From assembly GCA_036397975.1 (NCBI GenBank), contig DASWHW010000197.1, positions 1 to 24,254 of the forward strand: a stretch of DNA of 24,254 nt, written 5' to 3'. Within the stretch, counting starts at the first letter, position 1; the number at the start of each line of letters is the position of its first letter. The notes under the pieces are model-generated. The model was not told where the DNA came from. It saw nothing but the letters and a program-made list of their open reading frames with translations, and searched no databases. This document shows positions 14,946 through 22,799 of this stretch, piece by piece. Both the position numbers and the translations under genes were made by a program. Source of the stretch: SZUA-287 sp036397975 (GTDB lineage Bacteria; Bacteroidota; Ignavibacteria; UBA10030; UBA6906).

Positions 14946-15491
14946 TCATGGGAGGAGTATTGCGCTGGCAACGACCGTCGTCCAGATACCTTCCTTATGC
15001 CCTTCAGCCGACTGCGTTACATTGTACACTTTCACAATCTTCCCACTCATCTTATACTGCTTCTCCCTTTCATCCCAGGCCTCACTGGGGTCGAACTCAA
15101 CACCGAGGGTTGTTGCAAGCATCGTCGCAGCAAGATCCTCGGCGTAATCTCCAGCCCTTTCATCAGTTTCACCAAAAGGATGGTGTTCCGAAAGATACCC
15201 ATACTGGCTGGTGTCGGCGGGGGTGGCCACACCGATGGAAGCGGCAATGAGCCGGTTTGGTTCGTTCGTTGCATTTCTCGCCATCACCGCGAAGGTGATT
15301 TGTCCGGGCTGTAGAGATTTAAGTCCCTCATCAGGAGAGACTCGTTTGCAGCCGGGTGGGAATATGCTCGAAACCGTGACGAGATTGCACTTCTCGATCT
15401 TGGCATCACGTAAAGCCAACTCAAATGATTGGAGGTAGTCTTTGTGTCGGCCTACTCCTTTTGTGAAAAACATTCTTGTGGGAACGTACAA
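14946..15491 (-). CDS. Pyruvoyl-dependent arginine decarboxylase
   Basis: This enzyme converts arginine to agmatine, the first step of one polyamine route. The 181-residue protein shows the family features: 'FFTKGVGRHKDYLQSFELAL' (8-27), the self-cleavage site in 'TVSSIFPPGCK' (39-49) where cleavage between Ser41 and Ser42 should create the pyruvoyl group, 'VMARNATNEPNRLIAASIG', and 'YGYLSEHHPFGE' with 'AGDYAEDLAA'. The length is normal. The start is a TTG at 15491, with GAGGAG eight bases before it; ATG at 15473 would cut into the first conserved strand. The gene is 40 bp downstream of tyrS on the same strand. Homologues are best known from archaea, chlamydiae and the Bacteroidota/Chlorobi group. 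Confidence 0.95.
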   Translation of the reverse strand: MYVPTRMFFTKGVGRHKDYLQSFELALRDAKIEKCNLVTVSSIFPPGCKRVSPDEGLKSLQPGQITFAVMARNATNEPNRLIAASIGVATPADTSQYGYLSEHHPFGETDERAGDYAEDLAATMLATTLGVEFDPSEAWDEREKQYKMSGKIVKVYNVTQSAEGHKEGIWTTVVASAILLP

Positions 15492-15531
15492 GGTTATGTC
15501 TCCTCGAAACGGTGTGAAACGGAAAATGAAC

Positions 15532-16758
15532 TTACCCGTTGGTTGATTTTTTTACCCTCAGGAACTTCCTCTTACCAACTTTGAGGACAATGCTGTCGTT
15601 AATCGTAAGTGTGGTATGCTGATCATCAATGCGTTTGCCGTCGATACTGACCCCTCCTTGCTCGATCATCCGACGTGCCTCACCGTTGGAAGAGACCATC
15701 TTTGTTGTCGTCAGCAGTTTGATGATCCCGATACCGCCGTTTTCGATATCCAACGACAATTCCGGTATGTCGTCGGGAACTTCTTTTTTTATGAAGACCT
15801 TGTCGAATTCATCCTCTGCAGCTCTGGCGGATGGTTCATCATGGTATTGAGCGACAAGGGTTCTGGCCAGCAGTCTTTTCATGTCGCGTGGATTCTGTTT
15901 CTTGTCTTCGAGCTGGGTCTGTATCTTCCGCAATTGTTTGATTTCCACATTCGTTGTCAATTCAAAATAATTGTAGATCTGGTCATCCGGAATAGACAAC
16001 GTCTTCCCGTATATCTGGCCTGGTGACTCGTTAATGCCAATATAATTGTCCAGTGACTTGCTCATTTTCTCCACGCCATCCGTTCCTGCAAGGATCGGCA
16101 TTGTGATCGTGATCTGTGGCTCGAGACCATGTTCCTTCTGGATGTCTCTCCCGACAAGAAGATTGAACTTCTGATCTGTTCCACCTAATTCAACGTCCGC
16201 TTGAATTGCCACTGAGTCCATAGCCTGGGCGAGCGGATAAAGTAATTCATGAATGCTGATTGGCTCTCCTGCCCGGTATCTTCTCTCAAAATCATCCCTT
16301 TCAAGCATCCTGGCGACTGTATATTTACTGCCCAGAAGAATAACATCGGAAAACGACATTTTCCCAAGCCATTCGGAATTATAGAGCATCCGAATCTTCT
16401 TTGTTGAGAGTATTTTGGTGGCCTGTTCGAAATACGTTTGGCCGTTCCGTCGTGTTTCGTCAATTGTCAGGGGTGGGCGGGTCTTGCTCCTGCCCGAGGG
16501 ATCGCCAATCATTCCCGTAAAGTCCCCGACAATGAGAATAGCCTGATGGCCAAGGTCCTGAAATTGACGAAGCTTGCGCAATACGACCGAATGTCCAAGG
16601 TGGAGGTCCGGTTTGCTAGGGTCGCATCCCAATTTTATGTTGAGTGGAGTTTTTGATGCGATGGACCGTTCGACTTTCTTGACGAGGTCGTCTTCGGGGA
16701 TAATTTCGGAGACGCCACGTCGAATTTCATCTATTTGTTCGTTGAGAGGTGGGAACAA
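15532..16758 (-). CDS. tyrS: Tyrosyl-tRNA synthetase
   Basis: TyrRS charges tRNA-Tyr with tyrosine. The 408-residue protein has the class I signature HLGH (53-56) in 'GCDPSKPDLHLGH', 'VGDFTGMIGDPSGR' (77-90), the tyrosine/ATP pocket segment 'QADVELGGTDQKFNL' (186-200) and KMSKS (231-235). A C-terminal S4 RNA-binding domain (about 340-405) includes 'SNGEARRMIEQGGVSIDGKR'. The 'DP..PDLHLGH' and KMSKS form fits the TyrZ-like branch rather than E. coli TyrS. The only possible start after the last in-frame stop is TTG at 16758, with the purine-rich GAAAGAAGAA just before it. The gene begins 9 bases after smpB and is co-transcribed. Confidence 0.96.
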   Translation of the reverse strand: MFPPLNEQIDEIRRGVSEIIPEDDLVKKVERSIASKTPLNIKLGCDPSKPDLHLGHSVVLRKLRQFQDLGHQAILIVGDFTGMIGDPSGRSKTRPPLTIDETRRNGQTYFEQATKILSTKKIRMLYNSEWLGKMSFSDVILLGSKYTVARMLERDDFERRYRAGEPISIHELLYPLAQAMDSVAIQADVELGGTDQKFNLLVGRDIQKEHGLEPQITITMPILAGTDGVEKMSKSLDNYIGINESPGQIYGKTLSIPDDQIYNYFELTTNVEIKQLRKIQTQLEDKKQNPRDMKRLLARTLVAQYHDEPSARAAEDEFDKVFIKKEVPDDIPELSLDIENGGIGIIKLLTTTKMVSSNGEARRMIEQGGVSIDGKRIDDQHTTLTINDSIVLKVGKRKFLRVKKSTNG

Positions 16759-16767
16759 TTCTTCTTT

Positions 16768-17232
16768 CTATCGTGCGTAGGTCCTTCGTAAGCTTCGCTC
16801 TATTTCACGCTTGGCAATGTCATGTCGCTTATCGTATGATTTCTTGCCATGCGCGAGTCCGAGAAGCACTTTTGCCACACGGTTTTTGAAATAGACCTTC
16901 AGCGGAATAAGCGTGAGTCCCTTGTTGGCAAGCTTCCCAAAAAGTTTTCGAATCTCCTTTTTACTCAAGAGGAGCTTCCGCTTGCGTGTTGGATCAACAT
17001 TATTATAACTCGCTTGCTGGTAGGGGCTGATGTGCATTCCGTATAGCCATACTTCACCGTTTTGAATCATGGCGTAGCCTTCGCTGAGATTCGCACTCCC
17101 CTGACGCAGGGATTTAACCTCAGTTCCTTTCAGAACCATTCCGGCTTCGTAGGTTTCGAGAACGGCGTATTCGTGTCGAGCTTTGCGGTTTGTTGTGACA
17201 AGCTTCTCGTCGGCCGCTTCATGATCGGACAT
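16768..17232 (-). CDS. smpB: SsrA (tmRNA)-binding protein SmpB
   Basis: SmpB brings tmRNA to stalled ribosomes for trans-translation. From ATG at 17232 it has 154 residues, the usual size. Conserved segments are 'TTNRKARHEYAVLETYEAG' (13-31), 'GTEVKSLRQGSANLSEGYA' (36-54), 'GMHISPY' and the basic tail 'GKKSYDKRHDIAKREIER', whose end mimics the missing part of tmRNA. The reading frame continues upstream to a TTG at 17325, where it would encode a membrane-like segment. A well-formed promoter (17258-17286) lies in that stretch, so translation from 17232 is preferred, although no clear ribosome binding site precedes it. It leads the operon with tyrS and the arginine decarboxylase. The tmRNA gene is not in the window. 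Confidence 0.93.
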   Translation of the reverse strand: MSDHEAADEKLVTTNRKARHEYAVLETYEAGMVLKGTEVKSLRQGSANLSEGYAMIQNGEVWLYGMHISPYQQASYNNVDPTRKRKLLLSKKEIRKLFGKLANKGLTLIPLKVYFKNRVAKVLLGLAHGKKSYDKRHDIAKREIERSLRRTYAR

Positions 17233-17257
17233 GCCAGGTGCAAAAATTTTTGTGCAT

Positions 17258-17286
17258 AGTATACCTAAAACGAGTCCGAAAATCAA
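17258..17286 (-). promoter_or_regulatory. Putative promoter of smpB-tyrS-arginine decarboxylase
   Basis: On the minus strand TTGATT (17286-17281) and TATACT (17263-17258) are 17 bases apart. The expected start near 17250 leaves an 18 base leader to the ATG at 17232. Bases 17238-17256 also form a near-palindrome, GTGCAAAAATTTTTGTGCA, which could bind a regulator at the transcript start. Confidence 0.65.
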
Positions 17287-17392
17287 CGCGGACAATTCTC
17301 TTTTTCGATGTTCTTGCATAAGCAAACAGAACGCGGAGGCCGTGAGTTGATGTTTCCGCTATCGGTGGTCGCGCTACGCGCCGGAAGTCTGG

Positions 17393-17421
17393 TTGACTTT
17401 CAGAATGCCTTTCGGTATATT
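17393..17421 (+). promoter_or_regulatory. Putative promoter of the lpdA/2-oxoacid dehydrogenase cluster
   Basis: TTGACT (17393-17398), a 17 base spacer and TATATT (17416-17421), followed by more T's. The start near 17428 gives a leader of about 75 bases before lpdA. It is divergent from the smpB promoter about 110 bases away. Confidence 0.65.
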
Positions 17422-17502
17422 TTTTGCACTTTTCATTCAATCTCAACTACTCTCGAAGGGAATCTCAACTTTCCCTTTTTTGTTGTTTCGACAGAGGACT
17501 TC

Positions 17503-18900
17503 ATGGCGGAAAAATCATTTGATGTGGTGGTTGTTGGCGGCGGCCCCGGCGGGTATACCGCAGCAATCCGAGCCGCCCAGTTGGGATTGAGAACAGGAAT
17601 CGTGGAGCGCGATCGGCTCGGTGGCGTTTGCCTCAACTGGGGTTGTATTCCAACGAAGGCGCTTCTGAAAAATGCAGAGCTACTCCACCAATTCAAGAAA
17701 TCCCAGGAGTGGGGAATCACCTACGATAACCTGAAGGTGGATTTCTCGAAAGTTATCCAACGAAGTCGGGGTATTTCTGAGAAGATCTCGAAGGGCGTCG
17801 AATTCTTGATGAAAAAGAACAAAATCGATTATGTGCCCGGATTCGCTTCACTCATGGGAAACGGGGTAATAGAGGTCAAAGCTGAAGGAAAACATGCAGA
17901 AAAAATATCGGCAAAGAATATCATCGTGGCGACAGGAGCACGAGCGCGATCTGTTCCAGGTGTCACCATTGACCGGAAGAGCATTATTACCAGCACCGAG
18001 GCGATGTCCTTGAAAGAACAACCTAAGTCGCTGGTTATCATTGGAGCTGGTGCCATCGGAATGGAGTTCGCGTATTTTTATAATGCACTGGGGACGACGG
18101 TGACAGTTGTTGAGATGATGCCGAATATTCTCCCGGTTGAAGATGCCGAGCTAACGAGAGATTTACTCAAGAGCTTCAAAAAGCAGGGGATAGAGATACT
18201 TACCTCCACAAAGGTCGACGGTGTCAAGACATCAGCCAAGGAAGTTATCGTCTCAGTGTCAAACTCCGATGGGAAAAAGGAATTGAAGGCAGAATTGGCA
18301 TTGATGGCGGTGGGTGTACAAGGGAATGTGGAAGGATTTGGTCTAGAGAAGCTTGGCGTCACTATGGAAAAGGCTCATATCAAAGTTGACAAAGATTATC
18401 GAACCAACGTACCGGGCGTCTATGCGATCGGGGATGTTATCGGTCCACCGTGGCTCGCTCATGTTGCATCGGCAGAAGGAATTCACTGCGTAGAAGCGAT
18501 TGCGGGCAAGAACCCCGAGCCAATTGATTACGGAACAATACCAGGATGCACCTATTGTCAACCTCAGATTGCAAGTGTCGGGCTCACCGAGGAAAAGGCA
18601 CGCGCTGCGGGGTACGAGTTGAAGATTGGCAAATTTCCATTCAGGCCGCTGGGGAAAGCTGTCGCCATTGGCGAAACGGAGGGGATGGTCAAACTGATTT
18701 TCGATGCGAAGTATGGAGAACTACTTGGCGCGCATATTAGTGGATCGGAAGCGACGGAAATGATTGCGGAGCTCGTGGTGGCGAAGAGGCTTGAAGCAAC
18801 AGGACAATCCATTTTCCATACAGTTCACGCACACCCGACCCTGAGCGAAGCGGTGATGGAAGCTGCCGCAGCTGCCTACGGTGAAGCAATCAACATCTGA
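17503..18900 (+). CDS. lpdA: Dihydrolipoyl dehydrogenase (E3)
   Basis: E3 reoxidises the dihydrolipoyl group of E2 and passes electrons to NAD through FAD. The 465-residue protein starts MAEKSFDVVVVGGGPGGYTA and has the redox disulfide Cys43/Cys48 in 'GGVCLNWGCIPTKALLK'. It also has the NAD-binding motif 'GAGAIGMEFAYFYNALG', the FAD segment 'YAIGDV', and the interface His-Glu of 'HAHPTLSEAVMEAA' near the C-terminus. The ATG at 17503 has AGAGGA at good spacing; the frame is open upstream, but that stretch contains the promoter and is not protein-like. It is the first gene of the cluster, 14 bases before lipB. Confidence 0.97.
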   Translation: MAEKSFDVVVVGGGPGGYTAAIRAAQLGLRTGIVERDRLGGVCLNWGCIPTKALLKNAELLHQFKKSQEWGITYDNLKVDFSKVIQRSRGISEKISKGVEFLMKKNKIDYVPGFASLMGNGVIEVKAEGKHAEKISAKNIIVATGARARSVPGVTIDRKSIITSTEAMSLKEQPKSLVIIGAGAIGMEFAYFYNALGTTVTVVEMMPNILPVEDAELTRDLLKSFKKQGIEILTSTKVDGVKTSAKEVIVSVSNSDGKKELKAELALMAVGVQGNVEGFGLEKLGVTMEKAHIKVDKDYRTNVPGVYAIGDVIGPPWLAHVASAEGIHCVEAIAGKNPEPIDYGTIPGCTYCQPQIASVGLTEEKARAAGYELKIGKFPFRPLGKAVAIGETEGMVKLIFDAKYGELLGAHISGSEATEMIAELVVAKRLEATGQSIFHTVHAHPTLSEAVMEAAAAAYGEAINI

Positions 18901-18914
18901 TTGAGATCGAGAAA

Positions 18915-19616
18915 GTGAACCCGGAACGGTTCGTCCACGTCGTCGACCTTGGCAAAACGGAATACGGTGATTGCTGGGCCATCCAAAAAAAGTTGTTCGA
19001 CCTCCGGAAGGAGAATCTCATCCCGGATACGCTTCTCCTGACCGAACATCCCCACACGTATACAATAGGCACCTCGGGAGACGAGAGCCACCTGCTTGCA
19101 AGCGAGGAGGAAATGGTAAATCGGGGTGTGAAGCTTTTTCACAACGATCGGGGTGGGGACATCACCTACCATGGACCGGGACAAATCGTCGGTTACCCGA
19201 TTCTTGACCTGAACAATTTCTATCTTGATTTGCACCGGTACCTTCGCGATTTGGAAGAGGTGATTATCCGAACATTAAGCAGCTTTGGATTAGTGGGAAC
19301 GCGAATATGTGATTATACCGGCGTTTGGGTTGGGAATGAAAAAATTTGTGCAATCGGGGTAAAAACGAGTAAGTGGGTAACAATGCATGGCTTTGCATTC
19401 AACGTATTGACTGACCTTTCGTATTTTGAAAGAATTATTCCCTGCGGCATATTTGAAAAAGGCATTACTTCCCTTCACCAATTACTTGAAACCCCACCTG
19501 ATGTTAAAGCGGTGAAGTCGACACTGGCCTGGATGTTTGGCGAGGTTTTCGGTGTTGGGGTTCTTCACGAAAAACTTGTATCACTTCTACCTAAGTACGG
19601 ACCAGTTGTCTCCTGA
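18915..19616 (+). CDS. lipB: Lipoyl(octanoyl) transferase
   Basis: LipB moves octanoyl groups from acyl carrier protein to the lipoyl-domain lysine of E2 proteins, the first step of lipoate attachment. The 233-residue protein has 'RGGDITYHGPGQIVGYPILD' (79-98), 'KICAIGV' with catalytic Lys143, 'HGFAFNV' (158-164) and catalytic Cys177 in 'IIPCGIFEKG'. The start is GTG at 18915, preceded by a weak GAGA; no ATG is nearby in frame. Its place between E3 and E1 genes, in a cluster whose E2 carries at least two lipoyl domains, fits a dedicated supply of lipoylation. LipA is not in the window. Confidence 0.95.
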   Translation: MNPERFVHVVDLGKTEYGDCWAIQKKLFDLRKENLIPDTLLLTEHPHTYTIGTSGDESHLLASEEEMVNRGVKLFHNDRGGDITYHGPGQIVGYPILDLNNFYLDLHRYLRDLEEVIIRTLSSFGLVGTRICDYTGVWVGNEKICAIGVKTSKWVTMHGFAFNVLTDLSYFERIIPCGIFEKGITSLHQLLETPPDVKAVKSTLAWMFGEVFGVGVLHEKLVSLLPKYGPVVS

Positions 19617-19627
19617 GAGGTCGTCGT

Positions 19628-21766
19628 ATGGGCGTGAAAAGGAAAGTCACAATAAAAAGGCGTGGAGAATTGAGTACATCAAAAATATCTAAGTTGGATT
19701 CTTCGGAAAAGAAGACGAATGGTACGGCCGACACAAAGGTGGCTCCTAGGTCAGTGCAGGGGTTGACGAAGGAGCAGATCATCGGCACGTACAGAAATTG
19801 CATCTCTGCCCGTCTTATCGATACGAGGATTCTCTCGCTGCTGAAACAGGGGAAGTGCTTTTTTCATATTGGCGGTTCGGGACACGAAATTGCCCAGGGT
19901 GCAATGGCGCTTGCCATGAAACCCGGTTACGATTGGGCCTATCCGTACTATCGGGATCTTGGTTTCTCACTGCAATTCGGATATACGATTGAAGAGATCA
20001 TGCTCGAGGCGCTCCACCGAAAGGGAGGGCCGAGTAGCAACGGATTTGCAATGCCGTTCCATTACGGCCACAAGAAATGGAGAATCATCGCACAGTCCAG
20101 TCCCACTGGAACGCAGTACCTCGGCGCGGTTGGTACTGCGATGGGGGCGGTGATGGATGGGAAGGATGAGGTTGTGTATGTGTCATCGGGCGAAGGGGCC
20201 ACTTCCGAGGGGGAATTCCATGAAGCAGTGAATTGGGCCGCTCGCGGAAAATATCCGGTTATTTTTCTGATTCAGAATAATAAGTATGCTATTTCCGTTC
20301 CCGTTGCCGACCAACTTGCCGGTGAATCTGTGTACGGAATGGTTGCAGGGTACAAGGGACTAAACCGATACCGGGTTGATGGATGTGATTTTGAAGCGAT
20401 GTATGAAGTGGCCGCCGAGGCGGTTGCAAAAGCACGAGCAGGGCAGGGCCCCAGCGTGATCGAGGCAGATACTGTTCGCTTGCTGCCTCACTCATCCTCC
20501 GATGACCATCGCAAATACCGAGACTCGAAAGAAATCGAAGACGACCTCAAGAAAGATCCGATTCCCCGCTTCGAAAAGCTTCTTATCGAGAAAGGCTTTC
20601 TTTCTTCTGATGATATCATGAAGATGAAAGAAGAGACTATTGATCGCATCAATGCTGCTACGGAAGCAACGGAAGAGCTGCCAATGCCGGATGGCGAAGA
20701 CCTGGAACGCTACGTCTATTCTCCTCGCGTCATTGTCCCTGCAGCTGGATTCAAGGAACCTATCCACACAGGTTCTTCGATCGTGCTGGTTGATGCGATC
20801 AACCATGCGTTGCATGAAGAGATGGGAGTGAATCCGAAAATGTTGATCTACGGAGAAGACATTGCAGGAAAAAAGGGTGGAGTATTCACCGCAACAAAAG
20901 GCCTGACGGACAAGTTTGGCAAAGAAAGAGTCTTCAATTCACCTCTTGCAGAAGCAAGCATTATTGGAACTGCATTTGGACTTGCAGTGCGGGGGGATTA
21001 CAAACCAGTGGTAGAAATCCAGTTTGGTGACTATATCTGGCCGGGCTTCATGCAACTCCGGGATGAGGTAGCGATGCTTCGTTTTCGTGCGAACAATGAG
21101 TGGGCCTGTCCCATGGTTGTGCGCGTTGCTGTTGGTGGATACATTCATGGAGGCCTTTACCATAGCCAGTCGATCGATGGCTTCTTTACCCATATTCCCG
21201 GACTTCGAGTGGTCTATCCTTCCAACGCCGCCGACGCGAAAGGATTGCTGAAGACAGCATGCAGAGAAGAAGATCCGGTCATTTTCCTCGAACACAAGGG
21301 GCTGTACCGGCAGGGATTTGCTGCATCACCGGAACCGGACAAAGACTATCTGCTTCCGTTTGGCGTAGCGGGAATACGGAAAACCGGAGACGATATCACC
21401 GTTCTCACATGGGGCATGCTGGTACAGCGATCTTTGGACGCTGCCGCAAAAATTGAGGAGCAACATGGAGTAAGTATTGAAGTGGTTGATTTGCGAACGC
21501 TCAACCCCCTGGATAGGGAGACAATTCTCTCATCAGTGAGAAAAACCGGGAAGGTTCTTATTGTTCATGAGGATACCTTGACGGGAGGATTCGGAGCTGA
21601 ACTTGCGGCGATCATCTCCTCCGAAGCTTTTGAATCTCTCGACGCACCGGTGATGCGCGTTGCGGCCAAAGACACGCCTGTCCCGTATGGCCCTCTGCTT
21701 GAAAATGCAATGCTGCCGCAAGAGTCAGATGTGTTTGTCGCTCTTGAAAAGCTCGCCCGTTATTGA
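19628..21766 (+). CDS. Fused 2-oxoacid dehydrogenase E1 alpha-beta (branched-chain type)
   Basis: E1 decarboxylates a 2-oxoacid with thiamine diphosphate and transfers the acyl group to the lipoyl arm of E2. This 712-residue protein joins both chains. The alpha part (about 45-365) has the thiamine diphosphate motif GEGATSEG...NN (188-218) and the HSSSDDHRKYR loop (288-298) where eukaryotic E1 is phosphorylated. The beta part (about 384-712) has 'VLVDAINHALHEEM', 'YGEDIAGKKGGVF' and 'PLAEASIIGTAFGLA'. The GEGATSEG form and the fusion match branched-chain 2-oxoacid dehydrogenases of Bacteroidota. Residues 1-42 are a Lys/Ser/Thr-rich extension outside the catalytic fold. ATG at 19628 has GAGAGG upstream. 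Confidence 0.9.
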   Translation: MGVKRKVTIKRRGELSTSKISKLDSSEKKTNGTADTKVAPRSVQGLTKEQIIGTYRNCISARLIDTRILSLLKQGKCFFHIGGSGHEIAQGAMALAMKPGYDWAYPYYRDLGFSLQFGYTIEEIMLEALHRKGGPSSNGFAMPFHYGHKKWRIIAQSSPTGTQYLGAVGTAMGAVMDGKDEVVYVSSGEGATSEGEFHEAVNWAARGKYPVIFLIQNNKYAISVPVADQLAGESVYGMVAGYKGLNRYRVDGCDFEAMYEVAAEAVAKARAGQGPSVIEADTVRLLPHSSSDDHRKYRDSKEIEDDLKKDPIPRFEKLLIEKGFLSSDDIMKMKEETIDRINAATEATEELPMPDGEDLERYVYSPRVIVPAAGFKEPIHTGSSIVLVDAINHALHEEMGVNPKMLIYGEDIAGKKGGVFTATKGLTDKFGKERVFNSPLAEASIIGTAFGLAVRGDYKPVVEIQFGDYIWPGFMQLRDEVAMLRFRANNEWACPMVVRVAVGGYIHGGLYHSQSIDGFFTHIPGLRVVYPSNAADAKGLLKTACREEDPVIFLEHKGLYRQGFAASPEPDKDYLLPFGVAGIRKTGDDITVLTWGMLVQRSLDAAAKIEEQHGVSIEVVDLRTLNPLDRETILSSVRKTGKVLIVHEDTLTGGFGAELAAIISSEAFESLDAPVMRVAAKDTPVPYGPLLENAMLPQESDVFVALEKLARY

Positions 21767-21791
21767 CAGAGAGGAACGCTGAACCCTTCCA

Positions 21792-22799
21792 ATGACAGTG
21801 ACCCATCAAAAAACGATAGAACCTTCGGTACCCGAGGTGAAGCTTTCAAATCAGCAGCGGCTTGATCTGTACCGGTATATGCGCCTTACGCGGGAGGTGG
21901 ATAACGCCATTCTCAGAACCTACAAGCAGGGGAAAGTGGTAGGGGGTGTGTATTCGTCGTATGGGAATGAGGCGACAGCCGTTGGAAGTGCCTTTGCGTT
22001 AGAAGCACATGATTACATCTTTCCGATGCATCGTGATCTTGGTGCCCACCTTGTGAAGGGTCAAAGCCTTCAACATATATTCTTGCAACAGCTGGCGCGC
22101 GGCAACAGTCTGACAAGAGGACGGGATGGCACGGGCCATTACGCCGATCCGGCTCTCAAGATCTACGGGAATGTTAGTCACCTGGCAGCAATGATTCCGA
22201 TGGCTGTCGGCGCTGCGCTTGCCGCAAAAATGCGAAAAGAAAATGCGGTCGTGATGAACTACATTGGCGACGGAGGTTGCAATGTCGGCGACTTTCATGA
22301 AGGCCTGAATATGGCCGCAGTCATGAAACTTCCTTTCATCCTCTTGATTGAGAATAATCAATTCGCATACTCAACTCCCACGATCAAGCAGTCTATCGCA
22401 CAGCGTTTGTCTGACCGGGCGTTGGGCTATGGCATTCCCGGATACACAATCGATGGGACGGATGTGGAGAAGGTGTATCGGTACTGTGTTGAAGCCGTGC
22501 GTCGTGCACGTGAAGGTAAGGGACCAACCCTCATCGAGACAATTACGATGCGTATGCATGGTCATTCGGCATCAGACGATGCGTCTTACGTTCCAAAGGG
22601 GATGTTGGAAGATTGGAAGAAAAAGGACCCCCTGGAGAGGTATGAGAGAATCCTTCGCAGTGACCGCGTTCTTACGGACGTGGTACTCCAGGATATCCAA
22701 AACAAAATGACTCATCAAATCGAAGAAGCTCTCGAACATGCTCAAGCAAGTCCATATGCTTCCGGGGAAGATGCAGCGGAGGGAGTGTTCGCTCCCTGA
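21792..22799 (+). CDS. 2-oxoacid dehydrogenase E1 alpha subunit (pyruvate/acetoin type)
   Basis: This 335-residue protein is a separate thiamine-binding E1 alpha. It has 'YSSYGNEATAVGSAFAL' (54-70), 'MHRDLGAHLVKG' (79-90), the motif GDGGCNVGDFHEG...NN (159-189) and the loop HGHSASDDASY (256-266). It differs clearly from the alpha half of the fused E1 just upstream, which has GEG, so the two are old paralogues. The GDG form fits pyruvate, acetoin or branched-chain E1, and the exact substrate cannot be read. The ATG at 21792 has only a distant GAGAGG. Its TGA overlaps the ATG of the beta gene (TGATG), so the subunits should be made in equal amounts. Confidence 0.9.
   Translation: MTVTHQKTIEPSVPEVKLSNQQRLDLYRYMRLTREVDNAILRTYKQGKVVGGVYSSYGNEATAVGSAFALEAHDYIFPMHRDLGAHLVKGQSLQHIFLQQLARGNSLTRGRDGTGHYADPALKIYGNVSHLAAMIPMAVGAALAAKMRKENAVVMNYIGDGGCNVGDFHEGLNMAAVMKLPFILLIENNQFAYSTPTIKQSIAQRLSDRALGYGIPGYTIDGTDVEKVYRYCVEAVRRAREGKGPTLIETITMRMHGHSASDDASYVPKGMLEDWKKKDPLERYERILRSDRVLTDVVLQDIQNKMTHQIEEALEHAQASPYASGEDAAEGVFAP

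Noticed and set aside
17308..17502. N-terminal extension of dihydrolipoyl dehydrogenase by 65 residues
   Set aside because: The stretch holds a good promoter (17393-17421), is not protein-like, and the ATG at 17503 has a ribosome binding site and the normal family N-terminus.
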